The position numbers and the translations under genes were made by a program. 64,000 bases of DNA from an uncultured Peptococcaceae bacterium (GTDB taxonomy: Bacteria; Bacillota; Peptococcia; Peptococcales; Peptococcaceae), in the NCBI GenBank assembly GCA_949743265.1, contig CATJSX010000152.1:1-64000 (forward strand), in the 5' to 3' direction. Position 1 is the stretch's first letter. The number at the start of each line of letters is the position of its first letter. A model generated the notes under the pieces. The model did no database searches. It saw only the letters and a list, made by a program, of their open reading frames with translations, and was not told where the DNA came from. Below, in pieces: positions 55,686-64,000 of this stretch.

Positions 55686-55726
55686 AAAAAATCGGCATGA
55701 AATGAAAAATTTCATGCCGATTTTTT
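55686..55726. terminator. Terminator of the glnN-amt operon
   Basis: AAAAAATCGGCATGAAAT (55686-55703) pairs with its complement ending in TTTTTT at 55726. It also serves the convergent GroEL-like gene. Confidence 0.92.
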
Positions 55727-55781
55727 GGTCATATTTATTGATAGGTCAATACATTTCAATCAGCGATGGCCCAACATTTCG

Positions 55782-57365
55782 TTAATCCTTTTTTAGCGTT
55801 TTAGGAATAATCATTGATTCTACGGTCAACGCCATCATTGCCATACTAGCTGCATTTTGCAACGCCGCTTTAACTACCTTGGCAGGTTCGATAATGCCTG
55901 TCGTCAATAAATTTTCATAGTCATTCGTCAAGGCATTATAGCCTTGCTCAAAGGGTAAAGTTAATACTTTTTCCACAATAACAGCGGCTTCTTGTCCAGC
56001 ATTAGCGGCAATTTGACTTAGCGGTTTTTTGAGCGACTGTTTAACAATATTGATACCAGTTCTGATATCGTCATTTTCTGCTTCTAAAAGTTCCAATGCT
56101 GGCAATGTTCTTAAATAAGCCGTTCCACCGCCAACGACAACGCCACTTTCCATAGCGGCGCGAGCAGCGTGCAAGGCGTCTTCTACTCGCAATTTTTTCT
56201 CCTGATAATCGGTCTCTGTACTGGCACCAATTTTTAGCACAACTGTTCCGCCAGCTAAACGACTTAGACGGCGTTGGCAAACTTGCGTGGTAAATTCCGA
56301 ACGGTATTCTTTCATTTCATCATGAATCGAAGCGATCCGTTTTTGAAGTTTATTATCGTCACAAACACCACCAACGACAGTCGTTTTATCTTTTTCCACC
56401 ACAATTTTTTCCGCATGTCCCAACATCGCTTCAGTTATTTGCCCAACGGCAGAGCTTAATACGCCTATAATCGCTTCCCCACTTACTAATGCTTCTATAT
56501 CTTGCAGCTCCCGTTCACGGTTTTCACCATGTGTTGGTCCTTGTACAGCTACTATCGAAATCATTCCGCGGGCATTATTGAGATTTACCGCTTGAAGCGC
56601 TTCGCCTTCCAACGTATCAACAATTAAAAACAACGGCTTTTTGCGGTTTAACGCTAATTCTAAAATGGGATAAATATCATTAGTCGTTGTAAATTTTTTG
56701 TCAGTAAGTAAAATATCAACATCCTCATAATAACATTTGCCAGATTCTGGCTGATTGATCATATGAGCGGAAATATAACCTTTATCAATAACAAAACCGG
56801 GCTGAATATCCAAATAGCTTTTCAAGGTCTGAGAATTTTCAATGATGATACCATTTTCATCGTTAACTTTTTGCAGCGCCTCACTTAACAGATCGCTAAT
56901 GGCTTCATCTTCGGAAGAAACATAGAGTACATGGCGAATTTCTTCTGCACCTTGTACTGGCTGAGCAAAAGCGTCAATCTCAGCTATTGCCGCTGTCGTG
57001 GCTTTTTCTATGCCACGCCGCAACAAAATCGGATTAGCACCAGCAGACAAATTTTTCATCCCTTCTTCAACCATGGCTTGCGCCAATACAATAGCGGTCG
57101 TCGTCCCATCACCAGCTGCATCATTGGTTTTGGCCGCTACTTCTTTTATCAGCTGAGCACCCAAATCTTCATAACGCTCATCTAAAATAATATCGTTAGC
57201 AATAGTCGCTCCATCGTTAGTTACCATTGGCGACATGTATTTTCTTGCCAAAATAGCATTGCGTCCTTTGGGACCCAAAGTAATTTTCACCGCGTCGGCG
57301 ACTTTATCAATGCCATTTTTTAATTTCATTCTGCTGTCTGCATCAAAATAAATTTCTTTCGCCAT
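55782..57365 (-). CDS. GroEL-like chaperonin paralogue without groES
   Basis: The protein is 527 residues. Chaperonin motifs are present: KITLGPKGRNAIL, NDGATIANDI, AAGDGTTTAIVLAQ (nucleotide site), VEDALHAARAAMESGVVVGGGTA. It diverges from classical GroEL in many places (VEKDKTTVVGGVCDD for the usual KDxTTI segment, MKNLSAGANPILLRRG) and ends in SMIIPKTLKKD without the GGM tail. No groES gene precedes it and no CIRCE element is seen. ATG at 57365 with AGGAGG upstream replaces the longer frame to 57392. It may be a specialised paralogue or the sole copy. Confidence 0.9.
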   Translation of the reverse strand: MAKEIYFDADSRMKLKNGIDKVADAVKITLGPKGRNAILARKYMSPMVTNDGATIANDIILDERYEDLGAQLIKEVAAKTNDAAGDGTTTAIVLAQAMVEEGMKNLSAGANPILLRRGIEKATTAAIAEIDAFAQPVQGAEEIRHVLYVSSEDEAISDLLSEALQKVNDENGIIIENSQTLKSYLDIQPGFVIDKGYISAHMINQPESGKCYYEDVDILLTDKKFTTTNDIYPILELALNRKKPLFLIVDTLEGEALQAVNLNNARGMISIVAVQGPTHGENRERELQDIEALVSGEAIIGVLSSAVGQITEAMLGHAEKIVVEKDKTTVVGGVCDDNKLQKRIASIHDEMKEYRSEFTTQVCQRRLSRLAGGTVVLKIGASTETDYQEKKLRVEDALHAARAAMESGVVVGGGTAYLRTLPALELLEAENDDIRTGINIVKQSLKKPLSQIAANAGQEAAVIVEKVLTLPFEQGYNALTNDYENLLTTGIIEPAKVVKAALQNAASMAMMALTVESMIIPKTLKKD

Positions 57366-57433
57366 ACAAAAAACCTCCTGTTTTTTAATCAATAACTTTT
57401 ACCCCATTACTTTCGTTTAAAGCCTTGTCATTT

Positions 57434-57460
57434 TTAAGTGAAGCAATTATTTTTCACTTG
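57434..57460. repeat. Inverted repeat upstream of the GroEL-like gene
   Basis: AAGTGAA (57436-57442) and TTCACTT (57453-57459) are separated by 10 bases; it is an operator candidate of unknown owner and does not match CIRCE. Confidence 0.35.
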
Positions 57461-57501
57461 AAAGATATACCAAACAGTTGTAGAATAGGAAAAATACAAT
57501 C

Positions 57502-57517
57502 GTTTGGCATGCCAAAC
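57502..57517. promoter_or_regulatory. Perfect 16-bp palindrome between groEL-like gene and azlC
   Basis: GTTTGGCATGCCAAAC overlaps the predicted -35 of the azlC promoter. A second half-site, ACCAAAC, occurs at 57469-57475. This looks like a repressor operator shared by the divergent genes. Confidence 0.5.
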
Positions 57518-57532
57518 AAACGTCTATGTAAT
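57504..57532 (+). promoter_or_regulatory. Predicted promoter of azlCD
   Basis: TTGGCA (57504-57509), 17 bases, TGTAAT (57527-57532). The -35 lies inside the palindrome. Confidence 0.45.
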
Positions 57533-57587
57533 ACGACATATTATAAGAAAAATTAGGATAAAAATCAAGCGTAAAGGAGAATTGATC

Positions 57588-58271
57588 ATGAAAACAAAAG
57601 CGTTTAAAGCTGCTCTTCCCTACACCATGCCAATTTGCGTTGGTTTTTTATTTTTGGGAACATCGTATGGTTTTTTGATGAGCAGCAAAGGATTTCCTTT
57701 TGTTTATCCGATGCTGATGAGTTTATTTATTTTTGCCGGTTCCATGGAATTTGTCACTGTAGAATTACTGTTAGCAACTTTTAATCCCATTTACGCTTTT
57801 TTTCTAGCTTTGATGGTAAATGCCCGTCACTTATTTTATGGAATTTCCATGCTGGAAAAATATCAGCATACTGGTTGGAAAAAAACCTATTTAATTTACG
57901 GCATGTGTGATGAATCATTTACTATTAACTATATGGCAATGGTTCCGACAGATATTGACAAAGGGTGGTTTATGTTTTTTGTCACACTGCTTAATCATAT
58001 TTACTGGGTAGTAGGTTCGACTTTAGGCGCGCTTATTGGTAAAGTCATTCATATTGAAGCAACTGGCATCGAATTTGTTATGACTGCTTTATTTGTGGTA
58101 ATGTTCATCAATCAATGGGAAGATACCGAAAATCATCGGCCAGCGCTTACAGGCGTGCTTTGTTCATTGTTTTGTCTTGTACTCTTCGGCAATCAAAATT
58201 TTCTTCTGCCAGCAATGGTTTTGATTATTTTATGCTTTTCTATTGACCAAAGAAAAAAGACAAGGAGCTGA
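57588..58271 (+). CDS. azlC: Branched-chain amino acid exporter subunit AzlC
   Basis: The protein is 227 residues with about six hydrophobic segments. AzlC features: LPYTMPICVGFLFLGTSYGFLM, FAGSMEFV, NARHLFYGISML and YGMCDESFTI. With AzlD it exports branched-chain amino acids or their analogues. ATG at 57588 follows AAAGGAG. It is divergent to the GroEL-like gene. Confidence 0.92.
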   Translation: MKTKAFKAALPYTMPICVGFLFLGTSYGFLMSSKGFPFVYPMLMSLFIFAGSMEFVTVELLLATFNPIYAFFLALMVNARHLFYGISMLEKYQHTGWKKTYLIYGMCDESFTINYMAMVPTDIDKGWFMFFVTLLNHIYWVVGSTLGALIGKVIHIEATGIEFVMTALFVVMFINQWEDTENHRPALTGVLCSLFCLVLFGNQNFLLPAMVLIILCFSIDQRKKTRS

Positions 58272-58275
58272 TACC

Positions 58276-58605
58276 ATGACAACAATGCAGAGTCTTCTCA
58301 CCATCATTGCCGTAATATTAGGCACAATGACAACAAGATTTCTTCCTTTTCTCATTTTTCCTGAAGGCAAAACGCCTCCGCCTTATATTATCTATTTGGG
58401 AACGGTTCTGCCTTATGCCGTCATTGGTTTGCTAGTCGTCTACTGTTTAAAAGATGCCTTTAACGGCGGCTATTTTGCCTTGCCAGAAATAATCGCTATT
58501 CTTTTTATTGTCGTCATACATAAGTGGAAAAAGAACACGCTATTAAGCATTGGAGCTGGAACCATTCTCTATATGATTTTGGTACAAACCTTTTTTGTTT
58601 GCTAA
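58276..58605 (+). CDS. azlD: Branched-chain amino acid exporter subunit AzlD
   Basis: The protein is 109 residues with three to four hydrophobic helices. The motif TTRFLPFLIFPEGKTPP followed by YLGTVLPYAVIGLLVVYCLK is typical of AzlD. It begins 4 bases after the azlC stop, which itself contains the AAGGAG ribosome-binding site. Confidence 0.92.
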   Translation: MTTMQSLLTIIAVILGTMTTRFLPFLIFPEGKTPPPYIIYLGTVLPYAVIGLLVVYCLKDAFNGGYFALPEIIAILFIVVIHKWKKNTLLSIGAGTILYMILVQTFFVC

Positions 58606-58623
58606 TAAGCTGCCGTTCATAAA

Positions 58624-58651
58624 ATACAGCGCCTTAAAAAGGGTGCTGTAT
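58624..58651. terminator. Weak hairpin after azlD
   Basis: TACAGCGCC pairs with GGGTGCTGTA, including a mismatch; there is no T-run, so termination is doubtful. Confidence 0.35.
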
Positions 58652-58718
58652 TAAGTTATAGAACAAAATATTTTAATTCTCCCATTAAAGAGATATGAAA
58701 AAGAAAACTATCACCATA

Positions 58719-59564
58719 TTAAGTCAAAAACCTCGCTTTGATTTTTGCAGTAATATCTTCCTTTAATTTGTCTATGAGATCAAAATTAAAAAACAATGTA
58801 TATTCGATGCGCTGACAAGGCAATGCTTGCAACACAATCCATTCGTTTTCTTCTTGGAAATTTTTTTGAAAATGCAGAAGCGAAGAGCAAAAAATGCCTT
58901 CTTTTTCCCGCATAACTCGCTTACAGGCCGCAATACTTTCTAAACACACCCGCTCTCCTAAATGTTCCCGAAACTGAGTATCCACCATAACTTGTAAATG
59001 AGCAGCAATTTCTGCTCTTAGATCTCCTGTTTTTTGCACCAACTGATTACTTTGATGACATACCCAAACGACATGATCATCAACAGCTAAAACACTTTGA
59101 CAACATTTCAATTTAGTTAAGCGCTTTTGTTCCTTTTCGCCAACAGGCAAAAAATAAATTCCTTCTACCTGATTTTCCAGCATAGCAAATAATTTATCAA
59201 CGTTGTCTTGATGAATAGAAAGATAGTATCGTTCGCCAAAAGAAATATCGTACATATTGCCCAATTCACTCAGCATAAGCGGCGTTGTATAAAAATTTAC
59301 CACATTTTGACTAAAATGTCTTTTCGTTAAATAACGCTCATACGCATTGATCATTTCTTGTGCATAAGGCAAAAATTCTGCTCCGTCTTTACTTAACGAT
59401 ACCCCCTTAGGGGTACGCACCAAAAGCGTAACGCCTAATTCTTTCTCCAAATTTTTAATAATGCCGCCTAAATTTTGCGGCGAAAGAAAAAGTGTTTCAG
59501 CTGCTTTATTTAAACTACCTTCTCGCACGACTATTAAAAAATACCGCAAATTTTCGATTTTCAC
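58719..59564 (-). CDS. LysR-family transcriptional regulator
   Basis: The protein is 281 residues. The N-terminal winged helix-turn-helix is clear (MKIENLRYFLIVVREGSLNKAAETLFLSPQNL, ending LVRTPKGVSLSKDG; cited in parts). The remaining substrate domain is divergent, with several cysteines in the C-terminal half (CLESIAACKRV, IFCSSLL). It sits convergent to azlCD and upstream of the riboflavin operon, so its target may be azlCD, the GroEL-like gene or neither. It lacks the typical divergent partner of LysR genes. Confidence 0.88.
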   Translation of the reverse strand: MKIENLRYFLIVVREGSLNKAAETLFLSPQNLGGIIKNLEKELGVTLLVRTPKGVSLSKDGAEFLPYAQEMINAYERYLTKRHFSQNVVNFYTTPLMLSELGNMYDISFGERYYLSIHQDNVDKLFAMLENQVEGIYFLPVGEKEQKRLTKLKCCQSVLAVDDHVVWVCHQSNQLVQKTGDLRAEIAAHLQVMVDTQFREHLGERVCLESIAACKRVMREKEGIFCSSLLHFQKNFQEENEWIVLQALPCQRIEYTLFFNFDLIDKLKEDITAKIKARFLT

Positions 59565-59599
59565 TAGTATTCCTCCTAATACAGAATGTCATTTGATTT

Positions 59600-59608
59600 A
59601 TTATACCA
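59600..59608 (-). promoter_or_regulatory. Extended -10 promoter of the LysR gene
   Basis: The minus strand reads TGGTATAAT about 36 bases before the LysR start codon. Confidence 0.6.
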
Positions 59609-59776
59609 TTTAATATATTGCGCGAAAATATCAAACAGGGTAAACGCATGAAGAATAAAAGGCTATTTGCCCGCAACAGCGACGCATACCCCAAGCTTGC
59701 CCAAAGGTGTATGGACAATGGCATAGCGTCTATAAGATCATAACAAATGACAAGAGCAAAAAAATTTTTGTTTTGC
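59609..59776. other. Spacer between lysR and the FMN riboswitch promoter
   Basis: No gene is seen. A small imperfect repeat pairs CATACC with GGTGTATG near 59688-59715; I cannot attach a role to it. Confidence 0.4.
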
Positions 59777-59805
59777 TTGACAAATATAAAATGACAGTAT
59801 ACAAT
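59777..59805 (+). promoter_or_regulatory. Promoter of the riboflavin operon
   Basis: TTGACA (59777-59782), 17 bases, TACAAT (59800-59805), about 20 bases before the FMN aptamer. Confidence 0.85.
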
Positions 59806-59824
59806 TAGACCATCAAATTCATAA

Positions 59825-59933
59825 AATCTTCAGGGCAGGGTGTAATTCCCTACCGGCGGTAAAGCCCGCGGGCCGCAAGGCAGATTCGGTGAAATTCCGA
59901 AGCCGACAGTATAGTCTGGATAAAAAGAAGATT
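59825..59933 (+). promoter_or_regulatory. FMN riboswitch (RFN element)
   Basis: The aptamer contains the RFN consensus blocks in order: CAGGGCAGGGTG, AATTCCCTACCGGCGGT, AAGCCCGCG, GATTCGGTG, ATTCCGAAGCCGACAGT and AGTCTGGAT. The closing P1 stem is AATCTT (59825-59830) with AAGATT (59928-59933). It controls ribD-ribE-ribBA-ribH in response to FMN. Confidence 0.97.
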
Positions 59934-59974
59934 ATAAAAGACAGGATAATATTATTCTGTGGATAAAATAATTG

Positions 59975-60010
59975 CTCTGGATGGTCAAACATTCCAGAGT
60001 TTTATTTTTT
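59975..60010 (+). terminator. First terminator downstream of the FMN riboswitch
   Basis: CTCTGGA pairs with TCCAGAG, followed by TTTTATTTTTT. It may be the riboswitch expression platform. Confidence 0.7.
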
Positions 60011-60034
60011 ACAGAAAAGTTTTGCTGCTTAAAT

Positions 60035-60068
60035 TGCCCTGAACCATTTTTGGTTTGGGGCATTTTTT
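60035..60068 (+). terminator. Second terminator just before ribD
   Basis: TGCCCTGAACC (60035-60045) pairs with GGTTTGGGGCA (60052-60062) with two G-U pairs, followed by TTTTTT. It ends 25 bases before the ribD start. Confidence 0.75.
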
Positions 60069-60092
60069 ATGCGATTGCTGGAGGTGGAGCGA

Positions 60093-61199
60093 ATGAATGA
60101 CAATGACTATATGCATCTGGCGCTTAGTCTTGCCGAAAAAGGCTGCGGCTGGACATCGCCTAATCCAATGGTTGGCGCTGTTATTGTCAAAGAAGGACGA
60201 ATTATTGGGCAAGGCTATCATGAAAAGTATGGTGAACTCCACGCAGAGCGTCATGCCCTATTATCTTGTAGTGAATCAGCCACTGGCGCAACGATGTATG
60301 TAACATTAGAGCCTTGCTGTCATTATGGACGACAACCGCCTTGTACGGAAGCAATTTTGGCATCAGGTATTCGTCGTGTTGTTATTGGCTCACACGATCC
60401 GAATCCCATGGTAGCCGGCAAAGGCGTGCAGATTTTACGCTCACATGGCGTAGAAGTAACAGAAAATATTTTGCGTGAAGATTGTCATCGACTGAATGAA
60501 GTATTTTTCCACTATATGATAACAAAGCATCCTTTTGTGGTGATGAAATACGCTATGACGCTGGACGGAAAAATTGCTGCCTATACAGGTCTGTCGCAAT
60601 GGATTACTGGCGAAGATGCTCGTCATCATGTACAAAAACAGCGTCATCGTTATAGCGCTATTATGGTGGGTATAGGAACTGTTCTCACTGACGATCCCTT
60701 ATTGAGCTGTCGCTTGCCTTTGAGCAAAAATCCCATTCGCATTATTTGCGATACTCATTTACGCACGCCACTGACAGCGCAAGTTGTGACAACAGCCAAA
60801 CAAATTCCAACGATTTTGGCAACTTGCTGTACAGACAGAAAAAAGCAAATCCTTTATGAAAATTTAGGCTGCCATCTTTTAGTTACAGAAGCTAAAAACG
60901 GTCGGATAAATTTGACACAGTTGATGGATAAGCTCGGAAAAGCGCAAATTGACAGCATTTTGTTGGAAGGCGGCAGCACATTAAATTGGACAGCACTCGA
61001 AAACGGTATCGTGCAAAAAGTCCAAGCCTATATAGCGCCAAAATTATTTGGCGGAGCCACTGCCAAAACGCCTGTAGGCGGTATAGGCGTTTCGGCACCG
61101 CATGAAGCATTGCGCTTGAAAAATACACAAATCACAAAATTAGGCGAAGACTTTTTACTGGAAGGCGAGGTGATAAACAATGTTTACGGGGATTGTTGA
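60093..61199 (+). CDS. ribD: Bifunctional riboflavin deaminase-reductase RibD
   Basis: The protein is 368 residues. N-terminal deaminase domain with zinc motif HAERHALL and PCCHYGRQPPCTEA; C-terminal reductase domain with KYAMTLDGKIA, MVGIGTVLTDDP and LLEGGSTLNW. It performs steps two and three of riboflavin synthesis. ATG at 60093 is preferred for its GGAGGT spacing over the ATG at 60069. Confidence 0.97.
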   Translation: MNDNDYMHLALSLAEKGCGWTSPNPMVGAVIVKEGRIIGQGYHEKYGELHAERHALLSCSESATGATMYVTLEPCCHYGRQPPCTEAILASGIRRVVIGSHDPNPMVAGKGVQILRSHGVEVTENILREDCHRLNEVFFHYMITKHPFVVMKYAMTLDGKIAAYTGLSQWITGEDARHHVQKQRHRYSAIMVGIGTVLTDDPLLSCRLPLSKNPIRIICDTHLRTPLTAQVVTTAKQIPTILATCCTDRKKQILYENLGCHLLVTEAKNGRINLTQLMDKLGKAQIDSILLEGGSTLNWTALENGIVQKVQAYIAPKLFGGATAKTPVGGIGVSAPHEALRLKNTQITKLGEDFLLEGEVINNVYGDC

Positions 61200-61830
61200 A
61201 GAAGTGGGCACAATCAAAAAAATCATCAAAGGACAACATTCAGCTGTATTGACTATTCAGGCTGAAAAAGTTTTACAAAATACTAAAGTTGGCGACAGTA
61301 TCGCAGTCAACGGCATTTGTTTGACCGTCACTGCTGTTTTTGACGATAGTTTCGCGGCGGATGTTATGCATGAAACGCTAAATCGTTCTTCGCTAACACA
61401 CGTTACCTGCGGCAGTTTGGTCAATTTAGAACGCGCTATGGCAGCCAACGGACGTTTCGGCGGGCATATTGTATCTGGTCATGTGGATGGCGTTGGCAAA
61501 ATCATTCGTATTCAACGTGATGATAACGCCATTTGGTATACTGTACAGGCTGATCCGGAAATCTTGCGTTATATCGTTACTAAAGGTTCTATTGCCATTG
61601 ACGGTATCAGTTTGACAGTAGCGACGATTACGCCAAAAGATTTTTCCATTTCGGCTATTCCTCATACCGTAAGTCAAACCGTTTTGCGGAAACGTTCCGA
61701 AGGAGACTTGGTCAATTTAGAAACTGATATTATTGGCAAATACGTGGAAAAATTGATATCTTTTGAGACAAAGCAACCATCGTCGTCAACAACTATTACC
61801 AAAGAATTTTTAACTCAGTATGGCTTTTAG
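61180..61830 (+). CDS. ribE: Riboflavin synthase, alpha subunit
   Basis: The protein is 216 residues with two lumazine-binding repeats: MFTGIVEEVGTI with GDSIAVNGICLTV, and GHVDGVGKI with KGSIAIDGISLTV. It dismutates two lumazine molecules to riboflavin. It overlaps ribD by 20 bases. The C-terminal SSSTTITKEFL tail is typical in variability. Confidence 0.97.
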   Translation: MFTGIVEEVGTIKKIIKGQHSAVLTIQAEKVLQNTKVGDSIAVNGICLTVTAVFDDSFAADVMHETLNRSSLTHVTCGSLVNLERAMAANGRFGGHIVSGHVDGVGKIIRIQRDDNAIWYTVQADPEILRYIVTKGSIAIDGISLTVATITPKDFSISAIPHTVSQTVLRKRSEGDLVNLETDIIGKYVEKLISFETKQPSSSTTITKEFLTQYGF

Positions 61831-61845
61831 GAGGGCAGATAAATC

Positions 61846-63045
61846 ATGATACAGTTTGATACCATAGAAGAAGCGCTGGAAGAATTGCGCCAAGGAAAAA
61901 TTATTATAGTTACCGACGACGCCGACCGAGAAAATGAGGGCGATTTTATCTGCGCCGCCGAATTTGCCACCACAGCTAATATCAATTTTATGGCAACCTA
62001 TGGCAAAGGCTTAATTTGTATGCCGATGTCCGAAACTTACGTTCAAAAATTGAAAATCCCGCAGATGGTTCAACAAAATACAGATAATCATGAAACTGCT
62101 TTTACCGTATCGATTGATCATGTGAGCACTTCTACCGGTATTTCAGCTGCTGAACGCTCCATCACAGCGCTTAAATGCGTGTCTGACGATGCCAAGCCGG
62201 AAGATTTTCGTCGACCGGGACATATGTTTCCGCTTTTAGCCAAACGAAATGGCGTATTGGAACGCAACGGACATACAGAAGCAACGGTGGATTTATGTCG
62301 CCTAGCCGGTTTAAAGGAATGTGGACTTTGTTGTGAAATTATACGAGAAGACGGCACTATGATGCGTACATCAGAATTAACAGAACTAGCCAAACAGTGG
62401 CAAATGAAATTTATCACCATTAAGGATTTGCAAAACTATCGTAAGTGCCGCGAAAAACTGGTAGATAAAGTAGCGACTGTGCAAATGCCAACTAAATACG
62501 GAAATTTTACCGCTTACGGTTTTGTCAATCGTCTCAATGGCGAACACCATATCGCTTTAGTCAAAGGCAACGTTGGCGATGGCAAAAATGTGCTTTGCCG
62601 CGTTCATTCAGAATGTTTGACAGGCGATACCTTTGGCTCGCTACGTTGCGATTGTGGTCAACAACTAGCTAACGCCATGCAGCAAATTGAACGCGAAGGG
62701 CGAGGCATCTTACTCTATATGCGCCAAGAAGGTCGCGGTATTGGATTGATCAACAAATTGCGGGCTTATGAATTGCAAGAGCAAGGAATGGATACTTTGG
62801 AGGCTAATTTGGCCTTGGGATTTGCCGGCGATCAACGAGAATATTATATCGGCGCGCAAATTTTGCGAGAATTAGGCGTTAAAAGTGTCCGTTTGCTCAC
62901 GAATAATCCCGACAAAGTTTATCAGCTAACAGAATTCGGGCTGGAAATCGCAGAACGTGTCCCTATTCAAATGAGTGCAACTGCTTATGATTTGTCTTAT
63001 TTGAAGACAAAGCAGGAACGCATGGGACATTTGGTAGAATATTGA
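61846..63045 (+). CDS. ribBA: Bifunctional DHBP synthase/GTP cyclohydrolase II
   Basis: The protein is 399 residues. N-terminal RibB domain ([24 protein letters not shown]-type segment, [17 protein letters not shown]) and C-terminal RibA domain with zinc cysteines in [17 protein letters not shown] and the RQEGRGIGL motif. It supplies both precursors of riboflavin. AGGAGGG precedes the ATG. It lies 15 bases behind ribE. Confidence 0.98.
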   Translation: MIQFDTIEEALEELRQGKIIIVTDDADRENEGDFICAAEFATTANINFMATYGKGLICMPMSETYVQKLKIPQMVQQNTDNHETAFTVSIDHVSTSTGISAAERSITALKCVSDDAKPEDFRRPGHMFPLLAKRNGVLERNGHTEATVDLCRLAGLKECGLCCEIIREDGTMMRTSELTELAKQWQMKFITIKDLQNYRKCREKLVDKVATVQMPTKYGNFTAYGFVNRLNGEHHIALVKGNVGDGKNVLCRVHSECLTGDTFGSLRCDCGQQLANAMQQIEREGRGILLYMRQEGRGIGLINKLRAYELQEQGMDTLEANLALGFAGDQREYYIGAQILRELGVKSVRLLTNNPDKVYQLTEFGLEIAERVPIQMSATAYDLSYLKTKQERMGHLVEY

Positions 63046-63063
63046 TGAACAGGAGAGAAAAAG

Positions 63064-63531
63064 ATGAAAACATTTACAGGAAAATTGGTATCAAACGATA
63101 TAAAAATTGGCATTGTTGCCGCTCGCTTTAATGAATTTATTACAGCCAAACTTTTAAGCGGCGCTATGGACGGCTTATTGCGTCATGACGTTCAGGAAGA
63201 AAATATTCATGTGGCTTGGGTGCCCGGCGCTTTTGAAATTCCGTTAATCGCTTCTAAAATGGCAAAAAGCCAAAAATATGACGCTATCATTTGCTTAGGC
63301 GCTGTTATTCGTGGAGCAACAACTCATTATGATTACGTTTGCAATGAAGTATCCAAGGGAATTGCTGCGGTATCGCTGGAAAACGGTCTTCCTATTCTGT
63401 TTGGTATTTTAACAACAGAAAATATCGAGCAAGCCATCGAACGTGCCGGCACAAAAGCAGGCAATAAAGGTTACGATTGCGCATTGGGCGCTATTGAAAT
63501 GGTTAATTTGATTCGCGAGATTGAAAAATAA
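63064..63531 (+). CDS. ribH: 6,7-dimethyl-8-ribityllumazine synthase
   Basis: The protein is 155 residues, full length. Signature: [38 protein letters not shown] with the catalytic His, and [12 protein letters not shown]. It forms lumazine in the penultimate step. AGGAGAG precedes the ATG; the gene is the last of the operon. Confidence 0.97.
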   Translation: MKTFTGKLVSNDIKIGIVAARFNEFITAKLLSGAMDGLLRHDVQEENIHVAWVPGAFEIPLIASKMAKSQKYDAIICLGAVIRGATTHYDYVCNEVSKGIAAVSLENGLPILFGILTTENIEQAIERAGTKAGNKGYDCALGAIEMVNLIREIEK

Positions 63532-63668
63532 ATGAAATGCTATTTTTCCGGCAATAGTTGTTGAATCAACATATCTATCTGGAATTTCAGACAATACAGT
63601 GTTCTAACACCATTCCTTAGCTTTGCCTAGCATTTATAATAAATTAACACGCACTCTCTACCATATAT

Positions 63669-63710
63669 AAAAAGGAGGCAATCAAAAATTTTGACTGCTT
63701 CCTTTTTATT
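63669..63710 (+). terminator. Terminator of the riboflavin operon
   Basis: AAAAAGGAGGCA-TCAAAA pairs with TTTTGACTGCTTCCTTTTT with two G-U pairs, about 140 bases behind ribH, ending TTTTTATT. Confidence 0.85.
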
Positions 63711-64000
63711 GTGTAAAAAACATAGACAATAAAGAAATAAAGACATATCTGCCTTGCCACAATATGTGCAATACCCAACGTAAACCTGCATCAAAAATAA
63801 AATGTAATATTTACAACCAAAAACCTCAAAATCATCAAGCGATTATAAAATGGTATAACTGAAAAAATATAGAGAATATGTAAAATATATTCGCTACAAC
63901 TTCATCAAAAAAATGCCAACGCTTTTATTATTGGCTTGCAATCTGAAAGGATAATACTGCTGTCAAAAATATCCTTTGCTATTTGCAACAAATTTTTTAT
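63711..64000. other. AT-rich window end without a recognised gene
   Basis: No open frame with start signals, tRNA or repeat is visible in the last 290 bases. A promoter for the next gene may lie here. Confidence 0.5.

Noticed and set aside
57366-57590. CIRCE (HrcA operator) in front of the GroEL-like gene
   Set aside because: The TTAGCACTC-N9-GAGTGCTAA pattern is not present; only unrelated palindromes occur.

Overview
This window reads as the chromosome of a low-GC member of the Firmicutes (Bacillota). The gene orders yhbY-proB-proA-nadD-yqeK-rsfS and radA-disA-PIN/TRAM-ispD-ispF-gltX, sigma-70 style promoters, strong Shine-Dalgarno sites with frequent TTG/GTG starts, a type III glutamine synthetase and a FemAB-type ligase all fit. 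A member of the Negativicutes is my best guess, but no rRNA or species marker is present, so this is inference. I see no CRISPR array, insertion sequence, prophage or rRNA; nearly everything is vertical-looking housekeeping or metabolic DNA, with small accessory patches at 0.3-2.3 kb and 30.3-32.1 kb.

Layout. 0-3.1 kb: tail of a UPF0182 membrane protein, an unknown anchored protein, a gene-poor stretch and a DEDDh exonuclease. 3.2-4.0 kb: eight tRNA genes on the minus strand behind a perfect consensus promoter. 4.1-12.7 kb: two minus-strand clusters, MBL-rdgB-yfcE and yhbY-proB-proA-nadD-yqeK-rsfS-methyltransferase-murI, with a plus-strand OsmC gene between them. 13-20 kb: a secreted phosphodiester glycosidase, a FemAB ligase, argS, a split LysO exporter and rqcH. 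20.2-27.9 kb (plus): Ca2+ P-type ATPase, dapF, zapA, a degenerate GCS2-family protein, L-serine dehydratase (two subunits) and a TPR protein. 28-34.4 kb: a NUDIX protein with a decayed active site, an MFS transporter, a gene-poor patch with small accessory genes and a secreted serine hydrolase. 34.5-42.1 kb (minus): radA-disA-PIN/TRAM-ispD-ispF-gltX-patB. 42.4-47.2 kb: superoxide dismutase, then der-plsY-gpsA-DUF1232-ABC ATPase (minus). 47.7-51.4 kb: an alkaline-phosphatase-superfamily hydrolase and an SLC13-type permease. 51.5-55.7 kb: a nitrogen operon, glutamine synthetase III and an ammonium transporter fused to a PII domain. 55.8-59.6 kb: a stand-alone GroEL-like protein, azlCD and a LysR regulator. 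59.8-63.5 kb: the riboflavin operon ribD-ribE-ribBA-ribH under an FMN riboswitch.

The most interesting signals are regulatory or concern lost catalytic residues. The leader of the glutamine synthetase gene has a perfect promoter followed by two terminators whose four arms can also pair in a competing nested arrangement, suggesting an undescribed attenuator. The Amt-PII fusion lacks the tyrosine that is uridylylated in classical PII. The GCS2-like protein has lost three conserved active-site glutamates. A solo GroEL paralogue lies divergent to azlCD across a 16-bp perfect palindrome. The phosphatase-superfamily gene carries a LacI-type palindrome right behind its -10 box.
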